A stretch of DNA of 64,000 nucleotides. It comes from CBDAUN01 sp965214875 (GTDB taxonomy: Bacteria > Pseudomonadota > Gammaproteobacteria > Arenicellales > JAJDZL01). Under the pieces are notes generated by a model that was given only the letters and a program-made list of their open reading frames with translations, did not search any database and was not told the DNA's origin. Shown here piece by piece: positions 1 through 8,916 of the stretch. The translations under genes were made by a program, and so were the position numbers. Position 1 is the first letter of the stretch. Every line of letters starts with the position of its first letter. Where the stretch lies: the NCBI GenBank assembly GCA_965214875.1, contig OZ243980.1, forward strand, positions 496,001 through 560,000, in the 5' to 3' direction.

Positions 1-2492
1 AGCTCATCCAGTACCCTGGTGCGGCGCGTCATCGAGCCGGTATGCCAGTGCTCAAGCTGCCTGCCGGTCGTGAGCACCAACGGGAAGTCTTGATCGGTAG
101 GCTCGTCGGGCTGGCTAGGGCTAGCTGCCACCAGCTTGGCGCGGCCGGTTGGCGTCGGAAAGCCATCGCCGAACACGATGTCGATTCCCGGCTTGTCAGG
201 CGCTTCGGAAGGATAGGTGACCGAGTCTTGCTGTTCCAGACGCTCCCATGAAATATTGTCAAGCGACGGCATGATGCTTGCCATTTCGCGGTAGATGTCC
301 GAGGGGTGCTGATAGTTCCAGTCAAGGCCGATGCGGCGTGCGAGTTCCTGAATAATCCACCAGTCGTGCTTGGCATCGCCGGGCAAGGTCAGTGCGGTTC
401 GTCCCATTTGCACCTGGCGGTTGGTGTTGGTGACTGTGCCGTCCTTTTCGGGCCATGCCGATGCGGGCAGCACGACATCGGCATGATAGGCGGTTTCGGT
501 CATGAATAGGTCTTGCACCACTAGATGCTCTAGGCTTGCCAAGGCACCTCGCGCATGCTGGACATCCGGATCCGACATTGCGGGATTTTCGCCCATCACG
601 TACAGCCCGCGAATGGTTCCTGCGTGTATGGCATCCATGATCTCGACGACGGTCAATCCTTTGACCGGATCAAGCGGGGTGCCCCAGGCATCTTCGAACT
701 GAGAGCGCAGATCGTGCGACTCCACATGTTGATAGTCGGGCAGCATCATTGGGATCAAGCCGGCATCGGAAGCGCCTTGCACGTTGTTTTGGCCTCTGAG
801 CGGGTGCAAGCCGGTTCCGGGCTTGCCGACGTTTCCGGTAATGGCCGCAAGACTGATCAGGCAGCGCGCATTGTCGGTGCCGTGCGTATGCTGCGAAATT
901 CCCATGCCCCAGAAGATGATTCCGCGCTCGGCGGTTGCGAATTTTCGAGCGACAGCGCGCAGCACCTCGGCTTCGATGCCGCACACCGGTGCCATCGCCT
1001 CCGGAGTAAAGTCTTCAATGTGCTTTCGAAGGTTGTCGAAGCCTTCGGTGAACTGGCTGACATACTCGGCATCGTAGAGATTCTCGACAATGATGGTATG
1101 GAGCATCGCATTGAGCATGGCTACGTCGGTGCCGGGATTGAATTGCAGCACATGGGAGGCATGCCGTGCAAGCGACATCCCTCTTGGATCCATGACGATC
1201 AGATCTTTGCCTTGCTTTGCCGCCTGCTTGAAGAAGGTGGCGGCGACCGGGTGGTTTTCGGTTGGATTAGCTCCGATAACGATGATTGCATCGGCATCTT
1301 CGCAAGCGGTAAACGGTGCGGTGACGGCACCGGAACCGATACCTTCGAGCAGGGCTGCCACTGAGGATGCATGGCACAATCGGGTGCAGTGGTCCACGTT
1401 GTTGCTCCCGAATCCCGTTCGAACCAGCTTTTGCACGAGATAGGCTTCCTCGTTGGATCCCTTTGCCGACCCGAACCCGGCTAGGCCTTTGGAGCCGTGC
1501 TGTTCGATGATGCGCAAGAATCCTTGCGCAGCCCGATCAAGCGCCTCGTCCCAGGACGCTTCGCGAAAGTGCGTATGCAACTCGGACGGGTCGACTTGGT
1601 CGTTCGCTCCTTTCGGTGCGTCATCTCGGCGGATCAATGGCTTGGTCAAGCGGTGCGGATGCTTAATATAGTCGAATCCAAAGCGGCCTTTAACGCACAA
1701 TCGATTCCGGTTCGCCGGGCCGCCTCGCCCTTGCACGGCATGGATGTGGTTATCGTGAATCTGGTAGGTGATCAGGCATCCGACTCCGCAGTAGGGACAG
1801 ACGCTGTCGACCTGATCCAGTTCGATTTCCTTTGCCTTGCCGTTTTCGTCAACCAATGCGCTTTCGACTAGAGCGCCGGTTGGGCAGGCTTGAACGCATT
1901 CGCCGCAGGCCACGCACGTGCTATTGCCCATCGGGTCGTTGAAGTCGAAGACCACTTTCGACAGATGTCCGCGCCCGGCCATGCCGATTACATCGTTCAC
2001 TTGCACTTCCCGGCAGGCACGTACGCATAGGGTGCAGTGGATGCAGGCATCCAAGTACACGCCCATTGCGATATGGCTTGTGTCGGGTTCCGGTGCTGTT
2101 CGGCTTGGCAAGCGACCGGTTCTGGTGCCGAGCCGCTCAGCCCAGTTCCAGAATCGCGATTGCGGATCATGGCAATTGTCGCGTGGCGGCTGATCGGACG
2201 CGAGCATCTCGAAAACCATTGATCGGGCCGATGCGGCCCGTTCGGACTGTGTATGCACTTTCATGCCAGTGCTTGGCGTGCGGATGCATGAAGCGGCAAG
2301 AACGCGTTCGCCCTCGATTTCGACCATGCAGGCTCTGCAGTTGCCGTCAGATCTGTATCCGGGTTCGGGGTGGTGGCATAGATGGGGAAGTCTCAAGTCC
2401 AGCCGGTCGCTGACCTGCCATATGGTTTCGCCTGGCAGGGCTTCGACTTCAGCTCCGTCTATCTCAAACTGTATGGTTGCGGTTTTCAACAT
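1..2492 (-). CDS. fdsA: NAD-dependent formate dehydrogenase, alpha (catalytic) subunit, 3' end outside window
   Basis: Catalytic subunit of a cytoplasmic Fds-type formate dehydrogenase, which oxidises formate to CO2 at a Mo/W bis-MGD centre and passes electrons to an NADH-forming flavoprotein. The frame is open from an ATG at 2492 to the left edge, about 830 codons, so the C-terminal part of the molybdopterin domain is missing. In order I see an N-terminal 2Fe-2S segment (SDGNCRACM), a His/Cys cluster region (CIHCTLCVRACR), a 4Fe-4S motif (CVACGECVQACP), the oxidoreductase 4Fe-4S motif (CPYCGVGC) and the active-site stretch DHCTRLCHASS. The active-site Cys is TGC, so this is not a selenoprotein. 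The partner subunit is upstream on the same strand at 5587-7302, unusually separated by four Uma2 genes. Confidence 0.93.
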   Translation of the reverse strand, partial: MLKTATIQFEIDGAEVEALPGETIWQVSDRLDLRLPHLCHHPEPGYRSDGNCRACMVEIEGERVLAASCIRTPSTGMKVHTQSERAASARSMVFEMLASDQPPRDNCHDPQSRFWNWAERLGTRTGRLPSRTAPEPDTSHIAMGVYLDACIHCTLCVRACREVQVNDVIGMAGRGHLSKVVFDFNDPMGNSTCVACGECVQACPTGALVESALVDENGKAKEIELDQVDSVCPYCGVGCLITYQIHDNHIHAVQGRGGPANRNRLCVKGRFGFDYIKHPHRLTKPLIRRDDAPKGANDQVDPSELHTHFREASWDEALDRAAQGFLRIIEQHGSKGLAGFGSAKGSNEEAYLVQKLVRTGFGSNNVDHCTRLCHASSVAALLEGIGSGAVTAPFTACEDADAIIVIGANPTENHPVAATFFKQAAKQGKDLIVMDPRGMSLARHASHVLQFNPGTDVAMLNAMLHTIIVENLYDAEYVSQFTEGFDNLRKHIEDFTPEAMAPVCGIEAEVLRAVARKFATAERGIIFWGMGISQHTHGTDNARCLISLAAITGNVGKPGTGLHPLRGQNNVQGASDAGLIPMMLPDYQHVESHDLRSQFEDAWGTPLDPVKGLTVVEIMDAIHAGTIRGLYVMGENPAMSDPDVQHARGALASLEHLVVQDLFMTETAYHADVVLPASAWPEKDGTVTNTNRQVQMGRTALTLPGDAKHDWWIIQELARRIGLDWNYQHPSDIYREMASIMPSLDNISWERLEQQDSVTYPSEAPDKPGIDIVFGDGFPTPTGRAKLVAASPSQPDEPTDQDFPLVLTTGRQLEHWHTGSMTRRTRVLDE

Positions 2493-2577
2493 AGGAAAAT
2501 TGAATCAAGTTCGTGTTTCGTCCATGATCGGGGCGCATGTGCTCAATCGGTTCGGGTTATGTAGGTTGCGCATCACT

Positions 2578-3234
2578 TCAAGTTGCAGGCAGCTCTGAAT
2601 GTTTTTCAACGCTCGCAGAGGCGGACAAATCTCTGTGCACCGCTTGCGGGGGCCATAAGTCGCTCAGATTAAAGGCGATTTCTACAAAAGGCGGCAAGCA
2701 AACTGTCGCGTCATCATGCAGCTTGTCAATTATCTTCCATGCGCCGTTGCTCAGCTCGAATGCTTCAAGCGAGCGCTCGATCGGATCAACAAGCCAAAGA
2801 TGTCTGACTACTTCGCGAGCGTAGATTGATTGCTTGCGGCCGCGGTCGAGACGACGCGTTGATGGCGAGAGTACCTCGCATAGCCAGTCAGGCGCCAGCG
2901 TGAAGTAGTTGTCTGTTGGCAGCTGAGGCATTCGCTCGCGCCGCCATCCGGCGATGTCGGGAACTAGAATGTCATCAGCAAAGTGGAGCTCGGGCTCGTC
3001 AAGTATCCACCACCCCCCAGGCCCGCCATCGCCAAAGTGATAGGGTGTTCCGATTCTGCTGCCTAGCCCCGAATTGGCCAATGCATGAACCGGACTAGGT
3101 CTTGGAAAGGTGTAGAGTTTTCCATCGACAATTTCTGCGACTACATGCGGCGGCGCATCCAGCACATCTTGATAGGTTGCCCGGGTGGAAGAAGTCGCGG
3201 ATTCGGGTGCTGGTGACTTTAGCATTTCTTCCAT
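2578..3234 (-). CDS. Uma2 family (DUF820) putative PD-(D/E)XK nuclease, copy 1
   Basis: A 218-residue Uma2/DUF820 protein. The family fold is related to restriction endonucleases, but no cellular role is established. Visible family marks are ILVPDIAGW with the acidic residue, CEVLSPSTRRLDRGRKQ and YAREVVRHLWLVDP. An AAGGA sits directly before the first ATG (3234) and 9 nt before a second ATG at 3225, so the second is the likelier start. It is the last of four tandem paralogues on the same strand between the two formate dehydrogenase subunit genes. Its first 38 residues are identical to copy 3 except at the end, while its C-terminal third is the most diverged of the four. Confidence 0.88.
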   Translation of the reverse strand: MEEMLKSPAPESATSSTRATYQDVLDAPPHVVAEIVDGKLYTFPRPSPVHALANSGLGSRIGTPYHFGDGGPGGWWILDEPELHFADDILVPDIAGWRRERMPQLPTDNYFTLAPDWLCEVLSPSTRRLDRGRKQSIYAREVVRHLWLVDPIERSLEAFELSNGAWKIIDKLHDDATVCLPPFVEIAFNLSDLWPPQAVHRDLSASASVEKHSELPAT

Positions 3235-3316
3235 ATCCTTGGCATAGCCGGTTTTGCAGCTTTAGGCGCGCTGGTCGTAGGCAAAACAGAATGATCGCCA
3301 ATTCGGCACCCGCAAG

Positions 3317-3940
3317 TCATTTGAACATCTCAGCTGGAGCCGCTTGCGTTTCGTTCGCAGTAATGCTTGGAAGGCTCCTGTGTACTGTGCGAGGCCACAG
3401 TTTTTCTAGACAGAAGCTGATTTCCTCAAAAGGCGGCAGGCACACCGCTGCGTCATCGAACAACTTGTCGATCGAACTCCATGCGCCGTTGCTCAGCTTG
3501 AATGCTTCAAGCGAGCGCTCGGCAGGGTCGATCAGCCAAAGATGCCCGACGCCTTCGCGGGCGTAGATCGCCTGCTTGCGGCCGCAGTCCAAATGGCGCG
3601 TTGACGGCGAGAGCAGTTCGCATGCCCAGTCGGGCGCCAGCGACGCGTATTTTCCGGACGGCGCCGCCGGCATCCGCTTGCGCCGCCACCCGGCAAGATC
3701 GGGCACCAGTATGTCGCCGCTGAAATGGAGTTCAGGCTCATAAACGATCCACCACCCGTCGGCCCCTTCGCGTCCATCATCAAATTGCGAATTTAGAATG
3801 GTCAAAATTTTCGATCCGGCAACCGCGTGCTCCAACGCGGGCCTCGGATTCGTATAGAGCGTTCCGTCGATGATTTCTGCCACCAGGTGCGGCGAGGCAT
3901 CCAGCACATCTTGATAGGTTGCCCGGGTGGAAGAAGTCAT
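3317..3940 (-). CDS. Uma2 family (DUF820) putative PD-(D/E)XK nuclease, copy 2
   Basis: A 207-residue Uma2/DUF820 protein counted from the ATG at 3940, chosen because AAGGAT lies 8 nt upstream. In-frame starts at 3967 and 3979 are possible. Motifs are ILVPDLAGWRRKRMP, CELLSPSTRHLDCGRKQ and YAREGVGHLWLIDP. The C-terminal half is almost identical to copy 4, but residues about 40-70 (AVAGSKILTILNSQFDD) differ completely from the other three copies. This indicates a mosaic produced by recombination or separate ancestry of this block. No function beyond the nuclease-like fold can be stated. Confidence 0.87.
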   Translation of the reverse strand: MTSSTRATYQDVLDASPHLVAEIIDGTLYTNPRPALEHAVAGSKILTILNSQFDDGREGADGWWIVYEPELHFSGDILVPDLAGWRRKRMPAAPSGKYASLAPDWACELLSPSTRHLDCGRKQAIYAREGVGHLWLIDPAERSLEAFKLSNGAWSSIDKLFDDAAVCLPPFEEISFCLEKLWPRTVHRSLPSITANETQAAPAEMFK

Positions 3941-4091
3941 GGATTCGGATCCTTGCAGCTTATTCATTGCAATGCGCAATTCGCATAACTGCCGCGCTCT
4001 TCCTCAAGCGCAGGCCGGTCAGATGAACGCAGGTCGAAATGAGCGGCATGATCGATTCGAGTGCAAAGATTGCAGCTTCGCAGTTCGCGAA

Positions 4092-4748
4092 TCATTTGAA
4101 TGCCTCAGCAGGTTCCGCCTGTTCTTTGATCGCCGGCGGGATTGGCAGATCTCTATGCACCGTGTGCGGCCACAACTCAGCCAGACAGAAGCTAGTTTCT
4201 TTAAAAGGCGGCAGGCAGACCATTTCATCATCGAACAGCGTATCGATAGATTCCCAGGTTGTGCCCCAAAGCTTTAATGCTTCAAGCGAGCGCTCGGCAG
4301 GGTCGATCAGCCAAAGATGCCTGACGCCTTCGCGGGCGTAGACCGCCTGCTTGCGGCCACGGTCAAGACGACGCGTCGATGGCGAGAGTACCTCGCATAG
4401 CCAGTCAGGAGCCAGCGACGCATATGTTCCGGACGGCGCCGGCATCCGCTCGCGCCGCCACCCGGCAAGGTCGGGCACCAGTATGTCGTCGCCGAGGTGC
4501 AGTTCGGGTTCGTCAAGTATCCACCACCCGCCGGGGCCGTCATCGCCAAAATGATAGGGCGGTCCGATTTTGCTTCCAAGCGCCGACCCGGCCAGCGAAT
4601 GCTCCAGCGCTGGCCTGGGATGCGTGTAGAGCGTTCCGTCAACGATCTCTGCCACCACGTGCGGCGGCGCATCCAGCACATCTTGATAGGTTGCCCGGGT
4701 GGAAGAAGTCGCGGATTCGGGTGCTGGCGACTTTAGCATTTCTTCCAT
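4092..4748 (-). CDS. Uma2 family (DUF820) putative PD-(D/E)XK nuclease, copy 3
   Basis: A 218-residue Uma2/DUF820 protein with ILVPDLAGWRRERMP, CEVLSPSTRRLDRGRKQ and YAREGVRHLWLIDP. Its N-terminus and the roughly 100 bp upstream of it closely match copy 1 and its upstream DNA, so copies 3 and 4 look like a tandem duplicate of copies 1 and 2 (start-to-start distance 1514 bp). As in copy 1, a second ATG at 4739 is better spaced from AAGGA than the first. The paralogues are likely co-transcribed with the formate dehydrogenase genes on the same strand. Their job there is unknown. Confidence 0.88.
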   Translation of the reverse strand: MEEMLKSPAPESATSSTRATYQDVLDAPPHVVAEIVDGTLYTHPRPALEHSLAGSALGSKIGPPYHFGDDGPGGWWILDEPELHLGDDILVPDLAGWRRERMPAPSGTYASLAPDWLCEVLSPSTRRLDRGRKQAVYAREGVRHLWLIDPAERSLEALKLWGTTWESIDTLFDDEMVCLPPFKETSFCLAELWPHTVHRDLPIPPAIKEQAEPAEAFK

Positions 4749-4830
4749 ATCCTTGGCATGGCCGGTTTTGCAGCTTTAAGCGCGCTGGTCGTAGGCAAAA
4801 CAGAATGATCGCTAATTCGGCATCCGCAAA

Positions 4831-5454
4831 TCATTTGAACATCTCGGCTGGAGCCGCTTGCGTTTCGTTCGCAGTAATGCTTGGCAGATCTCTATGCATC
4901 GTGTGCGGCCACAACTCTGCCAGACAGAAGCTGATTTCCTCAAAAGGCGGCAGGCACGCCGCTGCGTCATCGAACAACTTGTCGATCGAACTCCATGCGC
5001 CGTTGCTCAGCTTGAATGCTTCAAGCGAGCGCTCGATCGGATCAACAAGCCAAAGATGCCCGACGCCTTCGCGGGCGTAGATCGCCTGCTTGCGGCCGCA
5101 GTCCAAATGGCGCGTTGACGGCGAGAGCAGTTCGCATGCCCAGTCGGGCGCCAGCGACGCGTATTTTCCGGACGGCGCCGTCGGCATCCGCTTGCGCCGC
5201 CACCCGGCAAGATCGGGCACCAGTATGTCGCCGCCGAGGTGCAGTTCGGGCTCGAAAAGTATCCACCACCCGCCAGGCCCGCCATCGCCAAAATGATAGG
5301 GCGGTCCGATTCTGCTCCCAAGCGCCGACCCGGCCAGCGAATGCTCCAGCGCTGGTCTTGGATGCGTGTAGAGCGTTCCGTCGATGATTTCTGCCACCAG
5401 GTGCGGCGGTGCATCCAGCACATCTTGATAGGTTGCCCGGGAGGAAGAAGTCAT
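4831..5454 (-). CDS. Uma2 family (DUF820) putative PD-(D/E)XK nuclease, copy 4
   Basis: A 207-residue Uma2/DUF820 protein from the ATG at 5454. An in-frame TTG at 5502 would add 16 residues, but the alignable part starts with MTSSSRATYQDVLDAPP. It has ILVPDLAGWRRKRMP, CELLSPSTRHLDCGRKQ and YAREGVGHLWLVDP. It is the first gene after the fused FdsGB gene (132 bp gap), and its C-terminal region is near-identical to copy 2. Uma2 genes are often amplified in bacteria with many mobile elements. No target or partner is visible here. Confidence 0.87.
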   Translation of the reverse strand: MTSSSRATYQDVLDAPPHLVAEIIDGTLYTHPRPALEHSLAGSALGSRIGPPYHFGDGGPGGWWILFEPELHLGGDILVPDLAGWRRKRMPTAPSGKYASLAPDWACELLSPSTRHLDCGRKQAIYAREGVGHLWLVDPIERSLEAFKLSNGAWSSIDKLFDDAAACLPPFEEISFCLAELWPHTMHRDLPSITANETQAAPAEMFK

Positions 5455-5586
5455 GGATTTAGATTCTTGCGGCTCATGCACGGCTTCATTAGCCTGCTGC
5501 AACGTTTGTCAGGTCGCAATCAGAATGATCAGAGAAGCAAAGCCGATCTATTTGCAAACTGGACACGGATTGATGCCTCGTTGATG

Positions 5587-7302
5587 CTAGTTCCGATTCC
5601 GACCGGGCTGCTCGTTCGGAAAGAAGCGAAACGCGCACAGCAACGGATTCGCGGCGGCCTGACCCAATCCGCAAATCGACGCATCGGCCATGACTTGGCC
5701 CAGTTCGCGAAGCAGCGGCTCGTCCCACTGGCTGCGCTCCATCAACTCTACCGCCTTCTGGGTGCCGAGCCGACATGGTGTGCATTGGCCGCAACTTTCA
5801 TCTTCGAAGAATTTCATCAGATTCAAGGTCGCATCCTTGATGTTGTCCTGATCGCTAAGAATGACGACAGCGTGAGAACCGACGAAACAGCCATAGTCGG
5901 CCAAGGTGCCAAAATCAAGCGGCAGGTTGTCCAGCGATGCTGGCAGAATGCCGCCAGAAGCGCCGCCCGGGAGGTAGGCTTTCAACGTATGCCCAGGCGC
6001 CATGCCGCCGCTATATTCGTCGATGAGCTCGCGCACCGTGATGCCGGCAGGCGCCTGCTTCACGCCTGGCTGCGCCACTCTGCCCGACACCGAATAGCTT
6101 CTCAGTCCTTCGCTGCCGTTTCGCCCTTGGCCGGCAAACCACTTTGAACCCTTTTGAACGATGTCGCGCACCCAATACATCGTTTCGACGTTCTGAACCA
6201 GGGTGGGTCTTCCGAATATTCCGTTTTCAGCGACATACGGGGGCCGATGTCTCGGCAATCCTCGCTTGCCCTCGATGGATTCGATCATCGAGGACTCCTC
6301 GCCGCAAATATATGCTCCCGCGCCGCGCCGCAATTCGATGCGGGTATGAGAATCGATGCCGGAGCGATTTAGCGCGTCGAGCTCTTTGAGGAGAATTTTG
6401 CGCACGGCGGGATATTCATCGCGCAAATAGATATAGGTGGTTTCAGCCTCAACCACCCAGGCCGCGATCAGCATGCCTTCAATGAACCGATGAGGTTCCC
6501 GCTCAAGGTAGTAGCGGTCCTTGAAGGTGCCTGGCTCGCCTTCGTCGGCATTGATCGCCATTAGCCGCGGACCGTCGTAGCTTCGAACGATCTGCCACTT
6601 AAGCCCGGTCGGAAACCCGGCACCGCCAAGTCCCTTCAGTGCAGAGCCTTTGAAAAGCTCGATCAGGTCGTCGCGCTCGCGCCGGCCAGTTTTGCATTCT
6701 TCAAGGAGTCGATAGCCGCCGTCTGCGCGATACTCGCCGAGCGTCTGATAGGCAGGGACAACCGGTTCGATGCGACCTTGCTGCGCAGTATTGACGATGC
6801 TTTCAACTGTGGCGTGGTCGACATGGCGATGTCCAACCTCGGCAACCGGCGCGGTGTCGCATCGTCCCATGCAAGGAGCTCGGAGTACGCGAATATTGTC
6901 GGGCGGTCGGCGCTCAAGGTCGTCGATCAGCTGGCGGGCACCAAACATCTCGCAGGTCAGGCTGTCGCAAACTCGGACGGTTATTTGCGCTGGCGCATGA
7001 CCGTCGTCGATGATATCGAAATGTGCATAGAACGTGGCGGTTTCGTAAACTTCGGCAAGCGCCAGGCGCATCAGGCTTGCCAACGCGACCAGATGACGGG
7101 TGTACAGGCAGCCGTGGGTATCCTGGATCAGGTGCAAGTATTCGATTAGCAAGTCGCGCCGCAACGGGGAATCGCCAAGCAGCTTGCGCACTTCCAAAAT
7201 CGACTCGTTGTCAACCTGGCGGCCTTTCGGCGTTGCGGAGGTAGAACGCCTGCCTTTGCCGGGATGTCGCAGTTTAACGATGTTCGATGTTTGCTCGCTC
7301 AT
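5587..7302 (-). CDS. Formate dehydrogenase gamma-beta fusion (NuoE-NuoF-like diaphorase subunit)
   Basis: A 571-residue electron-transfer subunit that accepts electrons from the formate dehydrogenase catalytic subunit and reduces NAD+. Residues about 1-170 are NuoE/FdsG-like, with 2Fe-2S ligands in CDSLTCEMFGA and CMGRCDTAP. The rest is NuoF/FdsB-like, with GLGGAGFPTGLKW (FMN/NADH site), NADEGEPGTFKDR and a 4Fe-4S motif SCGQCTPCRLG. In many organisms fdsG and fdsB are separate genes; here they are one frame. I chose the ATG at 7302 (MSEQTSN); upstream in-frame codons to 7377 look unlike the family. fdsA follows on the same strand after the Uma2 insertion. Confidence 0.9.
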   Translation of the reverse strand: MSEQTSNIVKLRHPGKGRRSTSATPKGRQVDNESILEVRKLLGDSPLRRDLLIEYLHLIQDTHGCLYTRHLVALASLMRLALAEVYETATFYAHFDIIDDGHAPAQITVRVCDSLTCEMFGARQLIDDLERRPPDNIRVLRAPCMGRCDTAPVAEVGHRHVDHATVESIVNTAQQGRIEPVVPAYQTLGEYRADGGYRLLEECKTGRRERDDLIELFKGSALKGLGGAGFPTGLKWQIVRSYDGPRLMAINADEGEPGTFKDRYYLEREPHRFIEGMLIAAWVVEAETTYIYLRDEYPAVRKILLKELDALNRSGIDSHTRIELRRGAGAYICGEESSMIESIEGKRGLPRHRPPYVAENGIFGRPTLVQNVETMYWVRDIVQKGSKWFAGQGRNGSEGLRSYSVSGRVAQPGVKQAPAGITVRELIDEYSGGMAPGHTLKAYLPGGASGGILPASLDNLPLDFGTLADYGCFVGSHAVVILSDQDNIKDATLNLMKFFEDESCGQCTPCRLGTQKAVELMERSQWDEPLLRELGQVMADASICGLGQAAANPLLCAFRFFPNEQPGRNRN

Positions 7303-7536
7303 ACGGATTTGTTTGGCGATAAGGAAGTTGGAGCAGTGCATTTCTATAGCAACAAGACCCACATTGTCTAATGTCAATTATATGCATAACGGAGTTGCTC
7401 GAATTGATATCACGCTAGGTCGATTTTGCGAAAACGGTGCCGGAAGATGCCTCCGCAATCCATTCTATCCATCCGGCGCATCGCTGCTTTCGGGTCTCGC
7501 TTCGTGAACAGGCGGGCAATGGTTTTGGCAATTTCT

Positions 7537-7566
7537 TTGTGTTCTATCGGGTCTAATGGCTACAAT
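7537..7566 (+). promoter_or_regulatory. Candidate sigma-70 promoter for the polyamine-type binding protein gene
   Basis: TTGTGT (7537-7542) and TACAAT (7561-7566) are separated by 18 bp, 46 bp before the ATG at 7613. A strong GGAGG lies about 10 nt before that ATG. The intergenic region 7303-7612 also must hold the divergent formate dehydrogenase promoter, which I could not place. Confidence 0.4.
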
Positions 7567-7612
7567 ACGGGATAGTCAGAACTCATCAATCAAGCAATTG
7601 GAGGACTATTGA

Positions 7613-8746
7613 ATGAATTACAACAAAGAAGATCTGGTAGAAATGCTCGCAACCGGGAAGATTTCTCGCCGCGAATTCAGCAAAATTTTGGCATCAGTCG
7701 GTGTTGCTACGGTGGCTTTGCCACTGGTGCCATCGACAGCTTCTGCGGCACCCGAGGACCATCCGAACGTATTTACGTGGGAAGGCTATGAAGCCAAAGA
7801 GCAGCATGGCGAATACTTTGAGAAGCACGGCGAATATCCGAATTTTTCCATTTTCGGCGATGAAGAAGAAGCATTCGCCAAAATTAGGGCAGGAGCTCAC
7901 TTCGACGTAACCCATCCTTGCTCCTATAAAGTTGGCCTATGGCGCGATGCTGGCATTCTTCAGCCGATCGATGTCAACCGTCTGAGTCACTACTCTGACA
8001 TCATTCCTAGCCTGAAAAACATACCTGGAATGACTGTGGACGGCCAGACTTGGTTCGTCCCGTCCGACTGGGGCAACACCTCAGTTCTTTATCGCGCCGA
8101 TTTGGTGGATGAGAAGTATCAGGAAGATCAGACATGGGGAATTCTCTGGGATGAGCGCTACAAGGGCCGCTTGTCGATGTCAGACAGTCTGGCCGACGGC
8201 GTCATGGTTGCCGCTATCTACAGCGGTGCAAAAGACCCGTTCAACATGACCGATACGGAAGTGGAAGCCACCCGTGAGCTGCTGCGCGAGCAGCTGCCGC
8301 TGCTGCGCTACTGGTGGACGAGTCCGACCGATATCGAAAACTCGATGGCGGCCGGAGAAATCGTTGCCACTTCGGCGTGGAACGATGCCTATACTGCATT
8401 GAGGCTTCAAGGCTTGGATGTCAAGTTCATGAACCCGAAAGAGGGTGCGATGACTTGGGTTTGCGGATTTTGCCTGATGTCGGCAGCTGATCCCGATAAG
8501 CTTGAAAAGTGCTACGATGTTATTGACGCTTGGCTCAGTCCGGAGTCGGGACAGTTCACGATACGCGAGCTGGGATTCGGACACTCGAACGCTAAGACGT
8601 TTGAACTGATGAGCGAGGACGAGCTCGCTGCGGCCGGATTGTCAAGCAATCCAGAAGAAGTCCTCGGACGGGGCATTTTCCAAGTTGCCGTCCAAAATGA
8701 AGCGGTACTCCAAGCCATGTTCGAAGAGGTGAAAGCAGGGCTATAG
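7613..8746 (+). CDS. Spermidine/putrescine-type ABC transporter, periplasmic substrate-binding protein
   Basis: A 377-residue solute-binding protein of the PotD/PotF type (extracellular solute-binding family). It is exported by the Tat route: SRREF is followed by a hydrophobic stretch and cleavage near STASAAPED. The mature protein begins NVFTWEGYEAKEQ, the usual first beta-strand of this family, and contains FDVTHPCSYKV and VPSDWGNTSVLY. A GGAGG ribosome site supports the start. A strong terminator follows, so this gene is probably expressed at higher level than the downstream permease and ATPase genes. The exact substrate (polyamine or another small cation or amino compound) cannot be told from sequence alone. 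Confidence 0.9.
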   Translation: MNYNKEDLVEMLATGKISRREFSKILASVGVATVALPLVPSTASAAPEDHPNVFTWEGYEAKEQHGEYFEKHGEYPNFSIFGDEEEAFAKIRAGAHFDVTHPCSYKVGLWRDAGILQPIDVNRLSHYSDIIPSLKNIPGMTVDGQTWFVPSDWGNTSVLYRADLVDEKYQEDQTWGILWDERYKGRLSMSDSLADGVMVAAIYSGAKDPFNMTDTEVEATRELLREQLPLLRYWWTSPTDIENSMAAGEIVATSAWNDAYTALRLQGLDVKFMNPKEGAMTWVCGFCLMSAADPDKLEKCYDVIDAWLSPESGQFTIRELGFGHSNAKTFELMSEDELAAAGLSSNPEEVLGRGIFQVAVQNEAVLQAMFEEVKAGL

Positions 8747-8769
8747 TTGAGGCGCTGGAACACGCTGGA

Positions 8770-8812
8770 GGCTCCGGAACTTTTGCATCTTTGAGTTTCG
8801 GAGCCTTTTTTT
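8770..8812 (+). terminator. Intrinsic terminator after the binding-protein gene
   Basis: GGCTCCGGAAC (8770-8780) pairs with GTTTCGGAGCC (8795-8805) with one mismatch, a 14-nt loop, and is followed by seven T (8806-8812). Its place between the binding protein and the permeases fits partial termination that favours binding-protein expression. Confidence 0.9.
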
Positions 8813-8916
8813 GTTCATGCCCTATCAGTTCGCCGACCAAAGGCGAATGATCGATCGATTGTCCCATAGGCGCTAGCCGACAGCAATCCGGCTACACCCA
8901 TCCTTGCGAATAAGCT

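Larger units (their letters stand above)
2578..5502 (-). repeat. Tandem duplication of a two-gene Uma2 block
   Basis: Copies 1+2 (2578 to about 3980) and copies 3+4 (4092 to 5502) form two units of about 1.5 kb. The DNA just upstream of copy 1 and of copy 3 shares a long stretch beginning CTTGGCATAGCCGGTTTTG on the plus strand, including intergenic bases, so the duplication covered more than coding sequence. Segments later diverged or were shuffled, notably in copy 2. Confidence 0.75.

Noticed and set aside
555..1364. Long plus-strand open frame opposite the formate dehydrogenase gene
   Set aside because: It is the antisense shadow of fdsA; it has no family features and the minus-strand frame carries all cofactor motifs.
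1..2492. Selenocysteine at the formate dehydrogenase active site
   Set aside because: The codon in DHCTRLCHASS is TGC (Cys), with no in-frame TGA.
2578..5502. CRISPR-like or short repeat array
   Set aside because: The repetition comes from four paralogous genes about 0.75 kb apart, not short spaced repeats. No CRISPR array is seen anywhere in the window.
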